DNA of 64,000 bases, taken from assembly GCF_000953675.1 (NCBI RefSeq), contig NZ_LN679998.1, positions 2,821,425 to 2,885,424 of the forward strand, read 5' to 3'. Source of the DNA: Paraclostridium sordellii (GTDB lineage Bacteria; Bacillota; Clostridia; Peptostreptococcales; Peptostreptococcaceae). Of the stretch, positions 26,952 through 35,764 are shown piece by piece. The notes beneath the pieces were generated by a model. It did not search any database, was not told the DNA's origin, and worked only from the letters and a program-made list of their open reading frames with translations. How positions within the stretch are numbered: position 1 is the stretch's first letter; every line of letters begins with the position of its first letter. Made by a program: the position numbers and the translations under genes.

Positions 26952-27335
26952 TTATTCATCTTTTATCGAAAAAGTCACACCTTCTATAATATTAGAGTTT
27001 TTTATTTCTTTTTTTAACTTTTTATATTTTTCAATTTCATTATTAACGATTTCTAAACTCCAAATGATGACTATTAAATCATCTACAAATCCAAATGCCC
27101 CTAAAAGAAATTCTGGAATAAAATCAATTCCTAATATTAAGTATATTAAAGCTATTATTATTGAAAAGGTTACTTTAAATTTACTTATTAGGCTTACATC
27201 TTTATCTTTATAAAAGTTCGGAACCTTGAATAAATTTATCAAATATGTTATACCAAACTTATTATTCTTTAATTTAACTAACTTCTTCTTAAATATATCT
27301 AAAAATAGCTCAAATCCTTTAATTACTTTTTTCAT
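26952..27335 (-). CDS. YkvA-family (DUF1232) small membrane protein
   Basis: The 127-aa protein contains the DUF1232 signature near residues 65-90: a hydrophobic segment ending in IDFIPEFL followed by FGFVDDLIVI. The N-terminal 45 residues are Lys-rich. Function of the family is unknown. GGAGAAGG precedes the ATG; the SLH-protein gene begins 83 bases downstream without an intervening terminator. Confidence 0.85.
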   Translation of the reverse strand: MKKVIKGFELFLDIFKKKLVKLKNNKFGITYLINLFKVPNFYKDKDVSLISKFKVTFSIIIALIYLILGIDFIPEFLLGAFGFVDDLIVIIWSLEIVNNEIEKYKKLKKEIKNSNIIEGVTFSIKDE

Positions 27336-27406
27336 TTACCTTCTCCTAAAGTTATAATTTAAAATTATTATAACCTATGTAAGTGGTTTGATAAATGTAT
27401 TAAACC

Positions 27407-28411
27407 TTATAATAAGTTAATTCCATATTTTTCACAATCTTTAATCATGTCTGCTGGCCATATACCTGCTTGAACTTCTCCTATATGAGCTTTATTTAAA
27501 AAGTACATACATATCCTAGATTGGCCAATTCCTCCTCCTATAGTGTATGGAAGTTCCCCATTCATTAATGCTTTGTGATAGTCTAGAGATTTTCTTTCTT
27601 TACAGCCAGATACCTCTAATTGTTTATCTAAACTTTCTTCATCTACTCTAATTCCCATAGATGATAACTCTATAGCATTGTCTAAAATAGGGTTATAAAA
27701 TAAAATATCTCCATTTAACTCCCAATCATCGTAGTCAGGGCTTCTTCCATCATGCTTTTCTCCACTAGAAAGAACTTTCCCTATCTGCATTAAAAATACT
27801 GCACCTTTATCTTTTACAATTTGATTTTCTCTTTCTTTTGGTGTTAATGTTGGATACATTTCTAAAAGTTCTTGTGTTGTTATAAAAGTTATATCTTTAG
27901 GTAAAACTTTTTTTATTTGAGGATATAATTTGTGTACATGTTCTTCTGTTTCTTTAAATACGGAATATATTTTCTGTACTTTAGCCTTTAAAGTATCTAT
28001 ATTTCTATCTTTTTTATCTATAATAAGCTCCCAGTCCCATTGATCTACATATATTGAATGAATATTATCTAATTCTTCATCTTTTCTTATTGCATTCATA
28101 TCTGTATATATACCTTTACCTATACTAAATCCATATTTTTTAAGAGCCATTCTCTTCCACTTCGCTAGTGAATGTACTATCTCTGCTCTTTTTTTCATAT
28201 CTTTAATTTCAAAACTAACTGCTTTTTCTACACCATTTAAGTTATCGTTTGTACCAGTCTCAGGTAGAACAAATAATGGTGATGACACTCTAGTAAGTTC
28301 TAACTCTTCTCCTAATCGTTTTTCAAAAAAATCTTTTAAGTCTTTTATTGCTTCTTGTGTTTTTATAATTCCTAAACTTGATTTATATCCTTTTGGTATT
28401 ATTAAGCTCAT
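27407..28411 (-). CDS. asnA: Aspartate-ammonia ligase (asparagine synthetase A)
   Basis: This enzyme makes asparagine from aspartate, ammonia and ATP; it is a class II tRNA-synthetase-like enzyme. The N-terminal IIPKGYKS, SSPLFVLPETGTNDNLNGVE near residue 44, HSLAKWKR near 80, DQWDWE near 123 and the C-terminal GGGIGQSR are family signatures. The 334-aa length is normal. AAGGAGAG precedes the ATG. It is controlled by a T-box leader directly upstream, so it should be induced when tRNA-Asn is uncharged. Confidence 0.97.
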   Translation of the reverse strand: MSLIIPKGYKSSLGIIKTQEAIKDLKDFFEKRLGEELELTRVSSPLFVLPETGTNDNLNGVEKAVSFEIKDMKKRAEIVHSLAKWKRMALKKYGFSIGKGIYTDMNAIRKDEELDNIHSIYVDQWDWELIIDKKDRNIDTLKAKVQKIYSVFKETEEHVHKLYPQIKKVLPKDITFITTQELLEMYPTLTPKERENQIVKDKGAVFLMQIGKVLSSGEKHDGRSPDYDDWELNGDILFYNPILDNAIELSSMGIRVDEESLDKQLEVSGCKERKSLDYHKALMNGELPYTIGGGIGQSRICMYFLNKAHIGEVQAGIWPADMIKDCEKYGINLL

Positions 28412-28520
28412 ATTTATACTCTCCTTTTATTTAATTTATGATTTTAAGTTTTTATGTCCTCTAGAGAGTATGACGTCATACATTTGAGTATAATTTGGCC
28501 AAAATTATACTTTTGAAAAT

Positions 28521-28829
28521 AAAAAAACTTTCGCTCCTATATGTAAAAATATAGGGACGAAAGTTTAACTTTTCCGCGGTACCACCCTGATTAACTTGAA
28601 ACTAATTATCAAGTTCTCTCAAATAACGCAGCAAGACTTATCTTAGTGCGTTCCAACTTGATAACGGTTTGGTTCCGTCTAAGCCTACTCTTTTTAAAAA
28701 TTTCGGTTAGCAACTCCAGGATGTTCTTCAATATAGGCTTCGTACTGGACTCTCACCATAACCAGCTCGCTCTTAACTACTTCCTATAAATACTCTTCCT
28801 TTCAATGTCTTTATTTATTGAAATTATTT
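28521..28829 (-). promoter_or_regulatory. T-box riboswitch leader of asnA
   Basis: The conserved T-box sequence AGGGTGGTACCGCGG is at 28588-28574 in the minus direction, followed by a terminator whose stem is AAACTTTCGTCCCTATAT paired with ATATAGGAGCGAAAGTTT and a T-run (28566-28521). Upstream lie the Stem I elements: GGTGAGAG and a stem GGTTA/TAACC near the specifier loop. The likely specifier codon is AAC (28708-28706) in GCTAACCGA, matching Asn and the downstream asparagine synthetase. Uncharged tRNA-Asn is expected to favour the antiterminator. The remaining gap up to the ptsI terminator holds only AT-rich sequence in which I see nothing. Confidence 0.93.
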
Positions 28830-28835
28830 AAAGTA

Positions 28836-28864
28836 ATTTTAATTTAATATATAAGTTCTGTCAA
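28836..28864 (-). promoter_or_regulatory. SigA-type promoter of the asnA T-box leader
   Basis: In the minus direction, a perfect -35 box TTGACA (28864-28859), a 17-base spacer, and a -10 box TAAAAT (28841-28836). The predicted start, near 28829, is just upstream of the T-box leader. Confidence 0.8.
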
Positions 28865-29033
28865 TAAATTTTTTTAAAATCCACTCTTTAATAAATTAAT
28901 TTTAATTATATATTAATTTACTTTAGTTTATTTTTTTATGTTTTAATAATATTAACTTTATTTTATAAGGTTAATCCTTTGCTTTATTATTTTTTCTAAA
29001 AAATTAAATTTTTCTGATTAATTTAAATTTTAA

Positions 29034-29062
29034 TAAAAAAGATCGCTTAATAAGCGACCTTT
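29034..29062 (-). terminator. Terminator of ptsI
   Basis: A seven-pair GC-containing stem, TCGCTTA / TAAGCGA, directly downstream of ptsI, followed in the minus direction by a T-run. Confidence 0.8.
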
Positions 29063-29065
29063 TTC

Positions 29066-30778
29066 CTACATATTAAAAGTTTTATCTACATAAGCTTTTA
29101 TTTCTTCTGCAGTACCCATAGTTAATACTTCATCCGCAAATTTTTTCATATCTGAATAATTTACAGAAGTTATAAATTTTCTAGCTGGAAGTATTGATAT
29201 TGGTGACATTGAGAACTCATCAAGACCCATTCCTAAAAGTATAGGAATCATTCTCTTATCTCCTGCAGATTCACCGCACATACCTACCCATTTACCTTCT
29301 TTATGAGCATTATCAATTACCATTTTTATAAGTCTAAGTACCGCTGGATTAAATTGGTTATATAAGTAACTTATTTTTTGATTCATTCTATCAACTGCAC
29401 AAGTATATTGTATTAAATCGTTAGTTCCTATAGAGAAGAAGTCAACATGCTTAGCTAATATATCCGAAATAACAGCAGCTGATGGTATCTCTATCATCAT
29501 TCCTACTTCTACCTCATGAGAATATTTTATACCTTCTGAATCTAATTCAGATAAAACTTCTCTTATAACTTCCTTAGCTTTTAAAAGTTCTTCTAATGAA
29601 GATATCATTGGGAACATTATTCTTAATTTTCCGTGAACACTTGCTCTGTATAAAGCTCTTAATTGAGTTTTAAATATATCAACTCTATCTAAACATAATC
29701 TTATAGCTCTATATCCTAAGAATGGATTCATTTCTTCATCCATTTTAAAATACTTTAATTCTTTATCTCCACCTATGTCTAATGTTCTTATTACTATAGG
29801 CTTTCCATTCATGCCTTCAAGAACTGCTTTATACGCCTCATATTGCTCTTGTTCTGTTGGGAAATCATCTTCCTTATCCATATATAAAAACTCAGTTCTA
29901 TAAAGACCTACACCTTCAGCATCATTTTTTAATAATCCATCTAAGTCATTTGGGCTTCCTATGTTTCCTGCTAGCTCCACATGTCTTTCATCAAGCGTAG
30001 AAGAAGCTTTTCCTATTAATTGTTTTAAAGCTTCTTTCTCTTCGTCATGCTTAGCCTTTAATTTTCTATATTGATTTATAGTTTCTTCATCCGGATTTAT
30101 GATAACTTCTCCTGTTTCACCATTAAATACTATAAAGTCACCATCTTTTATTTGATCTGTAGCATCATTTAATCCAACTATAGCTGCAATTTCTAAAGTT
30201 CTTGCCATTATAGCTGTATGAGAAGTTCTTCCACCTATATTAGTTAAAAATCCTAAAACCATTTTTTTATTCATTGTAGCAGTATCTGATGGAGTTAAAT
30301 CATGAGCTATTAATATAACTTCTTCATCTAAAGCAGATAGGTCTACTACTTTTACACCTAATATATGTCTTAGTACTCTATTTGTAACATCTTTTATATC
30401 AGCTGCTCTTTCTCTCATATATTCATTATCCATAGATTCAAATATACTTACAAACATATCTTTAACTTCATTTAAAGCAAAATCAGCATTTACTTTTTCA
30501 TCTTTTATTTTAGATATAGTTTGATCTATTAACTCTGGATCTGCTAATACTAATAAATGAGCTTCAAATATTTCAGCTTCATGCTCACCTAATTCAACTT
30601 TAGCTCTTTCCTTAACTTTTTCTAACTCAATTCTTGAAGTCTCTACTGCTGATTGTAATTTTTCTATTTCAACCTCAATATTCTCTATATTCTTTTTTTC
30701 TATATTAAGTTCACTATGTTCTATAACTAATGCATTTCCTAGAGCTATTCCAGGCGACGCTCCTGTTCCTTTATACAT
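29066..30778 (-). CDS. ptsI: PTS enzyme I (PEP-protein phosphotransferase)
   Basis: This cytosolic enzyme transfers phosphate from PEP to HPr and so feeds all PTS permeases, including the mannose-family system in this window. The phosphorylated histidine is in GGRTSHTAIMAR near residue 188; the PEP-binding barrel has YRTEFLYM near 290, IRTLDIGGDKEL, and GMCGESAGD near 500. The 570-aa length is normal. It follows ptsH with an 82-base gap that holds a strong hairpin, so its level may be set separately from HPr. GGAGGAAGC precedes the ATG. Confidence 0.97.
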   Translation of the reverse strand: MYKGTGASPGIALGNALVIEHSELNIEKKNIENIEVEIEKLQSAVETSRIELEKVKERAKVELGEHEAEIFEAHLLVLADPELIDQTISKIKDEKVNADFALNEVKDMFVSIFESMDNEYMRERAADIKDVTNRVLRHILGVKVVDLSALDEEVILIAHDLTPSDTATMNKKMVLGFLTNIGGRTSHTAIMARTLEIAAIVGLNDATDQIKDGDFIVFNGETGEVIINPDEETINQYRKLKAKHDEEKEALKQLIGKASSTLDERHVELAGNIGSPNDLDGLLKNDAEGVGLYRTEFLYMDKEDDFPTEQEQYEAYKAVLEGMNGKPIVIRTLDIGGDKELKYFKMDEEMNPFLGYRAIRLCLDRVDIFKTQLRALYRASVHGKLRIMFPMISSLEELLKAKEVIREVLSELDSEGIKYSHEVEVGMMIEIPSAAVISDILAKHVDFFSIGTNDLIQYTCAVDRMNQKISYLYNQFNPAVLRLIKMVIDNAHKEGKWVGMCGESAGDKRMIPILLGMGLDEFSMSPISILPARKFITSVNYSDMKKFADEVLTMGTAEEIKAYVDKTFNM

Positions 30779-30822
30779 ATGGCTTCCTCCTATTGTCTCT
30801 TGTATACAATATCTATATATTC

Positions 30823-30852
30823 AATAAACCTCGGTTTTCACCGAGGTTTATT
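30823..30852 (-). terminator. Intercistronic hairpin between ptsH and ptsI
   Basis: A perfect twelve-pair stem, AATAAACCTCGG / CCGAGGTTTATT, with a six-base loop. In the minus direction it is not followed by a clean T-run, so it looks more like an attenuator or mRNA-stabilising element than a full terminator. Confidence 0.6.
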
Positions 30853-30860
30853 AGTTTTTA

Positions 30861-31121
30861 TTATTCACCAAATCCACTTTCTATTAACTCAACTAAAGCA
30901 TTTACTGCTGCTTCTTGATCTTCACCATTTGCAACTATAACTACTTCATCTCCTTGAGCTAATCCTAAACTCATTATTCCCATTATTGACTTAGCGTTAA
31001 CAACTTTATCTTTTGCTTTTATTTCTACTGTAGATTTGAATTCAGATGCTTTCTTAACAAACATTCCAGCTGGTCTAGCATGTAATCCACTTGCATTTTT
31101 AATAGTTACTATTTTTTCCAT
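30861..31121 (-). CDS. ptsH: Phosphocarrier protein HPr
   Basis: The 86-aa HPr accepts phosphate from enzyme I at His14 (GLHARPAG). Ser45 in AKSIMGIMSLG is the site used by HPr kinase in Firmicutes to create the CcpA co-repressor. I start it at the ATG at 31121, seven bases after GGAGG; a longer in-frame upstream extension has no ribosome site. It is 56 bases downstream of the patatin-like gene. Confidence 0.97.
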   Translation of the reverse strand: MEKIVTIKNASGLHARPAGMFVKKASEFKSTVEIKAKDKVVNAKSIMGIMSLGLAQGDEVVIVANGEDQEAAVNALVELIESGFGE

Positions 31122-31177
31122 TTTAATACCTCCATAAATTTCATTTGTTATTTTATGATATAATACCATTTTTTAAT

Positions 31178-32383
31178 TTATGACTTTATATCATTTATTA
31201 TTATATTTGTTAAAAGTTTAGTAAACCTATTCCTATGAGTCGGTATTATGTGTCTATTTTCAAAATTAGACACCCAATCCAAATTTGAATTTATATTAGT
31301 GTTTACTACTTCTACTACCTTATTAAAATCATAAAGATTAATTCTATTTATGTTATTTTCTTCAAGCTTTTTTTCATATATACAATAAAATAAATCTTTA
31401 TATGAAAATTCTTTTGGCAAATTAAAGTTCTCGCCTAACTTTGGTATTATAGATTCTAAAAGAGTCCTTTTATTAATATCTCTTTTTATATTAAGTATCT
31501 TACATAATCCTTCAATTGCATTTTTACTTAAACTACTTAACTTATGAAAACAATAATCTTCATCATATTTATAATCTAAGTTAAAATAATACCTAACTCC
31601 ACCATATCTGTTAAAGGTTTTCATAGTATCCATATATCCTAAGCTAATATTTCTCTTTACATTATCAGGATCTAAATTTAAGCATCCACCTAAATATTCT
31701 GAAGGAACTATAACCTTCATGTTAGCATCTTGATGATGATTTAAATTTATTTTTCCAAATAAATCATCAATAAGTCTAATTACAACAATATCTTCATATC
31801 CCTTTTCTCTTAATAAACTTACAGGTATATTATTATGAAAAACACCATCTAAAAAAAGTTTATCGTCTAACTTATCTAGTTTAAATATAGGCAAACTTGC
31901 ACTAGCTATTAAATAGTCTAATAATTTGCCATTTGGGATATCATCTAAAAACATTGGATTTGGAATTATTTTACCATCCCACATAACAGTTACTAATCCA
32001 AAATCTTTATTAGATTTTCTTATTAAATCTTCGCTTATAGTTTTTTCTAATAAACTTCTAAATGGACTTATATCTATACCTTGATTTTTTCTAGCCTTAT
32101 TCATCAAAGAAAGTACCATATTTATATTTTTAGGCGTAAAGTCAACATGCTTTATACGGTTATATGTTTCCTCATCTATATTCATAAAATGAGTATAGTC
32201 ATAGTTGGTCCATATATCCTCTAAGACATCAATATTATCTTGAACTATATAAGCTCCATTTAGAGCTCCTATAGATGTTCCTGCAACACCTTTAAACTCT
32301 ATACCTAATTCTCTTAAAGCTTTAAATGCTCCTATCTGGTAAGCACCCTTTGTGCCTCCGCCTTCAAGCACTAATCCTTTCAT
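31178..32383 (-). CDS. Patatin-like phospholipase (first of two)
   Basis: A 401-aa serine hydrolase-type lipase. Oxyanion-hole motif LEGGGTKGAYQIGA near residue 6, nucleophile motif GTSIGALNG near 40, and the catalytic Asp in FLDGVFHNN near 190; the remaining 180 residues form a family-specific C-terminal part. No signal peptide, so it should act on the inner membrane leaflet or in the cytosol. AAGGAGAT precedes the ATG. It sits downstream of the camA gene group and upstream of ptsH. Confidence 0.93.
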   Translation of the reverse strand: MKGLVLEGGGTKGAYQIGAFKALRELGIEFKGVAGTSIGALNGAYIVQDNIDVLEDIWTNYDYTHFMNIDEETYNRIKHVDFTPKNINMVLSLMNKARKNQGIDISPFRSLLEKTISEDLIRKSNKDFGLVTVMWDGKIIPNPMFLDDIPNGKLLDYLIASASLPIFKLDKLDDKLFLDGVFHNNIPVSLLREKGYEDIVVIRLIDDLFGKINLNHHQDANMKVIVPSEYLGGCLNLDPDNVKRNISLGYMDTMKTFNRYGGVRYYFNLDYKYDEDYCFHKLSSLSKNAIEGLCKILNIKRDINKRTLLESIIPKLGENFNLPKEFSYKDLFYCIYEKKLEENNINRINLYDFNKVVEVVNTNINSNLDWVSNFENRHIIPTHRNRFTKLLTNIIINDIKS

Positions 32384-32575
32384 AAATATCTCCTTATCAA
32401 GTTACAAAGATATGTGTTCCTAAAAACAAATATATTACAAGTTTCACCCTATTTCAAGTAAAAATTATATTTTTTTATAATATTTATTAAATTTTAATTT
32501 TATACTTCATTCTACATTCATATTTTAGCCTTTATATTTTAAATTAATATATATAAAAATAATGTATTTTTTAAT

Positions 32576-32920
32576 TTATTTTATGTCATTTTTAGAATTT
32601 ACTATTTTTATTGAGTTTAAAAATACTTTTCTCTCAATTGAATTTAGTTTTATATTTGACATTATATAGTTCATAGGATCTACTAAGTATATATTTTTAT
32701 AACCTGTTTTGTAAAACATCATACATGTATTTTTTATAGTGGAAATCTTATCGTATTCAAACGGATCTACCTCTATAATTAAATTATATCTTTGTGTTTT
32801 TATTCCCTTTATTTTTTGCTTATAATCACTTGTAAACGATTTTATTTCTCTATCACTTAATTTACCTTCCACTTTTACATATACACTACTTTCACTATTT
32901 ATAATATCAACATTCATCAT
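32576..32920 (-). CDS. Small STAS-like hypothetical protein
   Basis: The 114-aa protein alternates strands and helices: VYVKVEGKLSD, then YNLIIEVDPFEYDKIS, then YKNIYLVDP. This resembles the STAS/SpoIIAA fold seen in anti-anti-sigma factors and related proteins, but the usual phosphorylated Ser motif is not evident. It starts 51 bases after camA and is probably co-transcribed with it. The 190 bases downstream hold nothing that I recognise. The fold guess is weak. Confidence 0.6.
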   Translation of the reverse strand: MMNVDIINSESSVYVKVEGKLSDREIKSFTSDYKQKIKGIKTQRYNLIIEVDPFEYDKISTIKNTCMMFYKTGYKNIYLVDPMNYIMSNIKLNSIERKVFLNSIKIVNSKNDIK

Positions 32921-32971
32921 ATCAACATTTCCTCCTCAAATTTATATTAATATGAGTATATGAAAAGTACT

Positions 32972-34699
32972 TTAAGTTAGTGAATTCAAATTCAGTGATT
33001 TAATTATTAAATCATTTATTTTACATTGTAAATTAATCAATTCTTCATTGTAATTATCATCATTTTTCATTATATTTATAATTTTTTTAGATAAACTTTC
33101 TATTTTTTTGTAATTATGATCTTTAAATATACTTATTTCCATAACTTTATTTGGGTAATAATCATATAAGTTTTTACCCATCTTTTTTGCAAATGTTTTA
33201 AAGTATGTATCATATACATCTGAATTTAATAATCCTACTAAATATTCATAAGAAAATTCTTTTTCATATTCAGGTCTTATATAAAAAGAATATACATCTG
33301 CACTACAAAAACTCTCTATTGTATCTATAGCAAATCTATTCTCACTAGACTTGTAAGGATACATTATTTTTTTTCTTTGAAATAATGATTTATCTCGTCC
33401 CCACTGTAATTGATACCATCTTCTTATATTTTTTCTGCATTCTCTTCTATTTTCTAATTTACTCTTATATTTTTGTATATAGTCTATAAATTTTTTATAT
33501 TTCTCTAAATCATCTATGTCATCACTATATATAAGTTTTTGAGAATTATTTTTAATCACATACTTTTTTATATTTTTACTTTTTATCCAGTTTTTTAATA
33601 TTTCATCTTCTTCAAATCGTGTCATATCTTCAACTACAAACGCTTTATCACATCCAGTTATTATTCCTTGAAAACTTAAACATATTTCCTTTAACTTATA
33701 ATCACAATTTTTTTCTATTTGATTATATAGTTTAATATTTTCTATCTTATCTATAATCCAATCTTCCTCTAAATCCTTTTGATTTAATATAATCTTATCA
33801 AAATAATGTATATCATTTAATTTAGATAAAATATCCTTTCTATCTTTTAAACCTAGATTTGAATTGTTTAACTTATACACATTCATATATTCATTTTTAA
33901 TTTTTTCCTTTGACATAGTTATTATACAGCTTGCTATATTTGCATTTTTAAATATATTTATGCCATTAAAGTCTACAATCTCTTTTATACTTACATTTTC
34001 CATTATGTATCGTCTTAAACAACTCCCACTAGGACTCTCTATAAAATATCTAGGAGTTATAATACTTGCTATTCCTTTTGATTTTAATAAATCTATTATC
34101 CTTTTATAAAAACAAAAGTAAATATCAGATTTATCCTTATATACATCTTTGTATTCTTTTATTAACCACTTTTTATACTTGATTGTAAGCTTTTTATGCC
34201 CTATATATGGTGGATTTCCAACTATATAATCAAATTTTTCTTCCCAAAATAATTCCTTTAATTCATCATTGACACAATCCCTATCCAAACTATCAAAGCA
34301 ATATATATTTAGCTTATCAAAAGTAGAAGATATATCTTTATTCTTTAGAGAATATTTAAGTACTTCTACAGCTTTTTCATCTATATCTATGCCATATATA
34401 CAATTACAAATAATATGATTATGAATATCTTTAATGTTTAGCTCATAGTTATATTTTTCAAACATTTCATAAAGAAAATCATAAACTTCTAATAAAAAAT
34501 TACCACAACCACAAGAAATATCTAAAATTTTAGGATATGGATTTTTAATAAAGTCATGATCATACAAAGCTTGTTTTATAATATAATCTATAACATACTT
34601 TGGTGTGTAATAAATACCTAAATTTCTTTTATCTTCTTCCATTAAGCTATTTTCATATAAGTTCGCTAAATAATAATTATCACTACTTAATACCTCCAT
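32972..34699 (-). CDS. camA: CamA-type orphan adenine-N6 DNA methyltransferase
   Basis: This gamma-type N6-adenine methyltransferase should methylate adenine in a short asymmetric site; C. difficile CamA methylates the last A of CAAAAA. SAM-binding motif DISCGCGNFLLE near residue 60, catalytic NPPY at 162-165, then a specificity region with SFQGIITGCDKAF, ENRRECRKNIRRWYQLQWGR, RKKIMYPYKS and YDYYPNKVMEI, all closely matching my memory of CamA. I start it at the ATG at 34699 (GGGGGG five bases upstream), which gives 575 aa, close to CamA's 577; a longer frame start at 34792 lacks a ribosome site. There is no restriction endonuclease nearby, so it is an orphan enzyme. In C. difficile CamA affects sporulation. 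Confidence 0.92.
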   Translation of the reverse strand: MEVLSSDNYYLANLYENSLMEEDKRNLGIYYTPKYVIDYIIKQALYDHDFIKNPYPKILDISCGCGNFLLEVYDFLYEMFEKYNYELNIKDIHNHIICNCIYGIDIDEKAVEVLKYSLKNKDISSTFDKLNIYCFDSLDRDCVNDELKELFWEEKFDYIVGNPPYIGHKKLTIKYKKWLIKEYKDVYKDKSDIYFCFYKRIIDLLKSKGIASIITPRYFIESPSGSCLRRYIMENVSIKEIVDFNGINIFKNANIASCIITMSKEKIKNEYMNVYKLNNSNLGLKDRKDILSKLNDIHYFDKIILNQKDLEEDWIIDKIENIKLYNQIEKNCDYKLKEICLSFQGIITGCDKAFVVEDMTRFEEDEILKNWIKSKNIKKYVIKNNSQKLIYSDDIDDLEKYKKFIDYIQKYKSKLENRRECRKNIRRWYQLQWGRDKSLFQRKKIMYPYKSSENRFAIDTIESFCSADVYSFYIRPEYEKEFSYEYLVGLLNSDVYDTYFKTFAKKMGKNLYDYYPNKVMEISIFKDHNYKKIESLSKKIINIMKNDDNYNEELINLQCKINDLIIKSLNLNSLT

Positions 34700-34767
34700 A
34701 TCATCCCCCCTAGAATACCTTTTCATATAGTTTATTATAGCAAATGTAACTGACTGTATTCTATACA

Positions 34768-35676
34768 TTAATTCCAATTTTGACCTATCCACTCTAGTTC
34801 TTTTTCAATACTATAAGATTCTCCTATTTTCACTAACTCTTTTATAAATTTAATATCATCTAACGATATATTTTTTTCTATGCTAGGGTTTATTCTTATA
34901 TAATTTTCATCTAATATTTTTTTTATACAATATTGGCTAAATTTAGAATTACTTTCTAATATCAAGTTTATTATTGGGTAAGAAACCTCTTTGTTTATAA
35001 TCCAATCTATAGCTCCCCAATTTGATTTTTCTATACTTATTTTTTTATTTAAATCTCCTGTACCTATAGAAATAAGCTTTATGTTTGATATACTTTTAGC
35101 TAACCCACAATCTAGAGCATGTATTAAACAAACTAGACTAGGATCATTTGCAATTATTCCTCCATCTACATGATTATTATATATTGGAAAATATATGGGA
35201 GCTGCACTACTAGCCAACATAACATCAATCACCCTACTATTTTCATTATCTGAACCAGGTAAATTATTGTAAAATATAGGTTCCCACTTATCACCATTTT
35301 CACCTAGATAAAAAGTTGGTATAACCACAAATTTACTTAAATCTTTTAACCTTAAATCTTTTGGAAATATAGTTAATAATAAATTTCTAAGATCATCAGT
35401 TTCATACTTACTCATAATTATTCCCGGTGAGCTTTTGCCAAATACCTGCTTTCCCCCATCTCCAGTATAAATATTTAATATCTCCTTTGAAGTTAATCCG
35501 TATGCTATTCCTATAGCTATAAAACTTCCAGTAGAAGTTCCTCCTATAAGGCTCATTTTATCTAGTATTGATGGGTAGTGTTCCTGTATCATATTTAGTA
35601 TAGATATACTTATAGCTCCTCTTATCCCACCTCCATCAAATGCCAATATATTAAAATTATTAATATCTTCAAACAT
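34768..35676 (-). CDS. Patatin-like phospholipase (second, CapV-like)
   Basis: A 302-aa patatin fold: LAFDGGGIRGAISISIL near residue 11, nucleophile motif GGTSTGSFIA near 45, and the catalytic Asp in NHVDGGIIANDP near 168. The DGGGxRG form is closer to plant patatins and to the CapV effector group than to the other lipase in this window. There is no signal peptide. It is 68 bases upstream of camA with no terminator between them, so it is probably co-transcribed. No cyclic-nucleotide synthase is present, so a CBASS role is not supported. Confidence 0.92.
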   Translation of the reverse strand: MFEDINNFNILAFDGGGIRGAISISILNMIQEHYPSILDKMSLIGGTSTGSFIAIGIAYGLTSKEILNIYTGDGGKQVFGKSSPGIIMSKYETDDLRNLLLTIFPKDLRLKDLSKFVVIPTFYLGENGDKWEPIFYNNLPGSDNENSRVIDVMLASSAAPIYFPIYNNHVDGGIIANDPSLVCLIHALDCGLAKSISNIKLISIGTGDLNKKISIEKSNWGAIDWIINKEVSYPIINLILESNSKFSQYCIKKILDENYIRINPSIEKNISLDDIKFIKELVKIGESYSIEKELEWIGQNWN

Positions 35677-35730
35677 AAATAAGCAACCTCCATTTATTGT
35701 AGTTTTAATAAATTTATATGTTGCTATGCA

Positions 35731-35764
35731 AAAAGGAAGTATATAAATTTATATACTTCCTTTT
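35731..35764. terminator. Terminator of the amidase gene
   Basis: A long palindrome, AAAAGGAAGTATATAAA paired with TTTATATACTTCCTTTT, ends at the amidase stop codon. It separates the amidase from the patatin-camA transcript. Confidence 0.85.

Noticed and set aside
32972..34699. Restriction-modification or BREX (PglX) methyltransferase
   Set aside because: No endonuclease, PglZ, BrxC or other defence genes are adjacent; length and motifs match the orphan CamA group.
34699..34792. Longer N-terminus for the camA product
   Set aside because: No ribosome site for the upstream start, whereas GGGGGG precedes the ATG at 34699, and the shorter form matches CamA's N-terminus.
34768..35676. CBASS defence system based on the CapV-like patatin
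   Set aside because: No CD-NTase (cyclic-nucleotide synthase) or accessory Cap gene is nearby.
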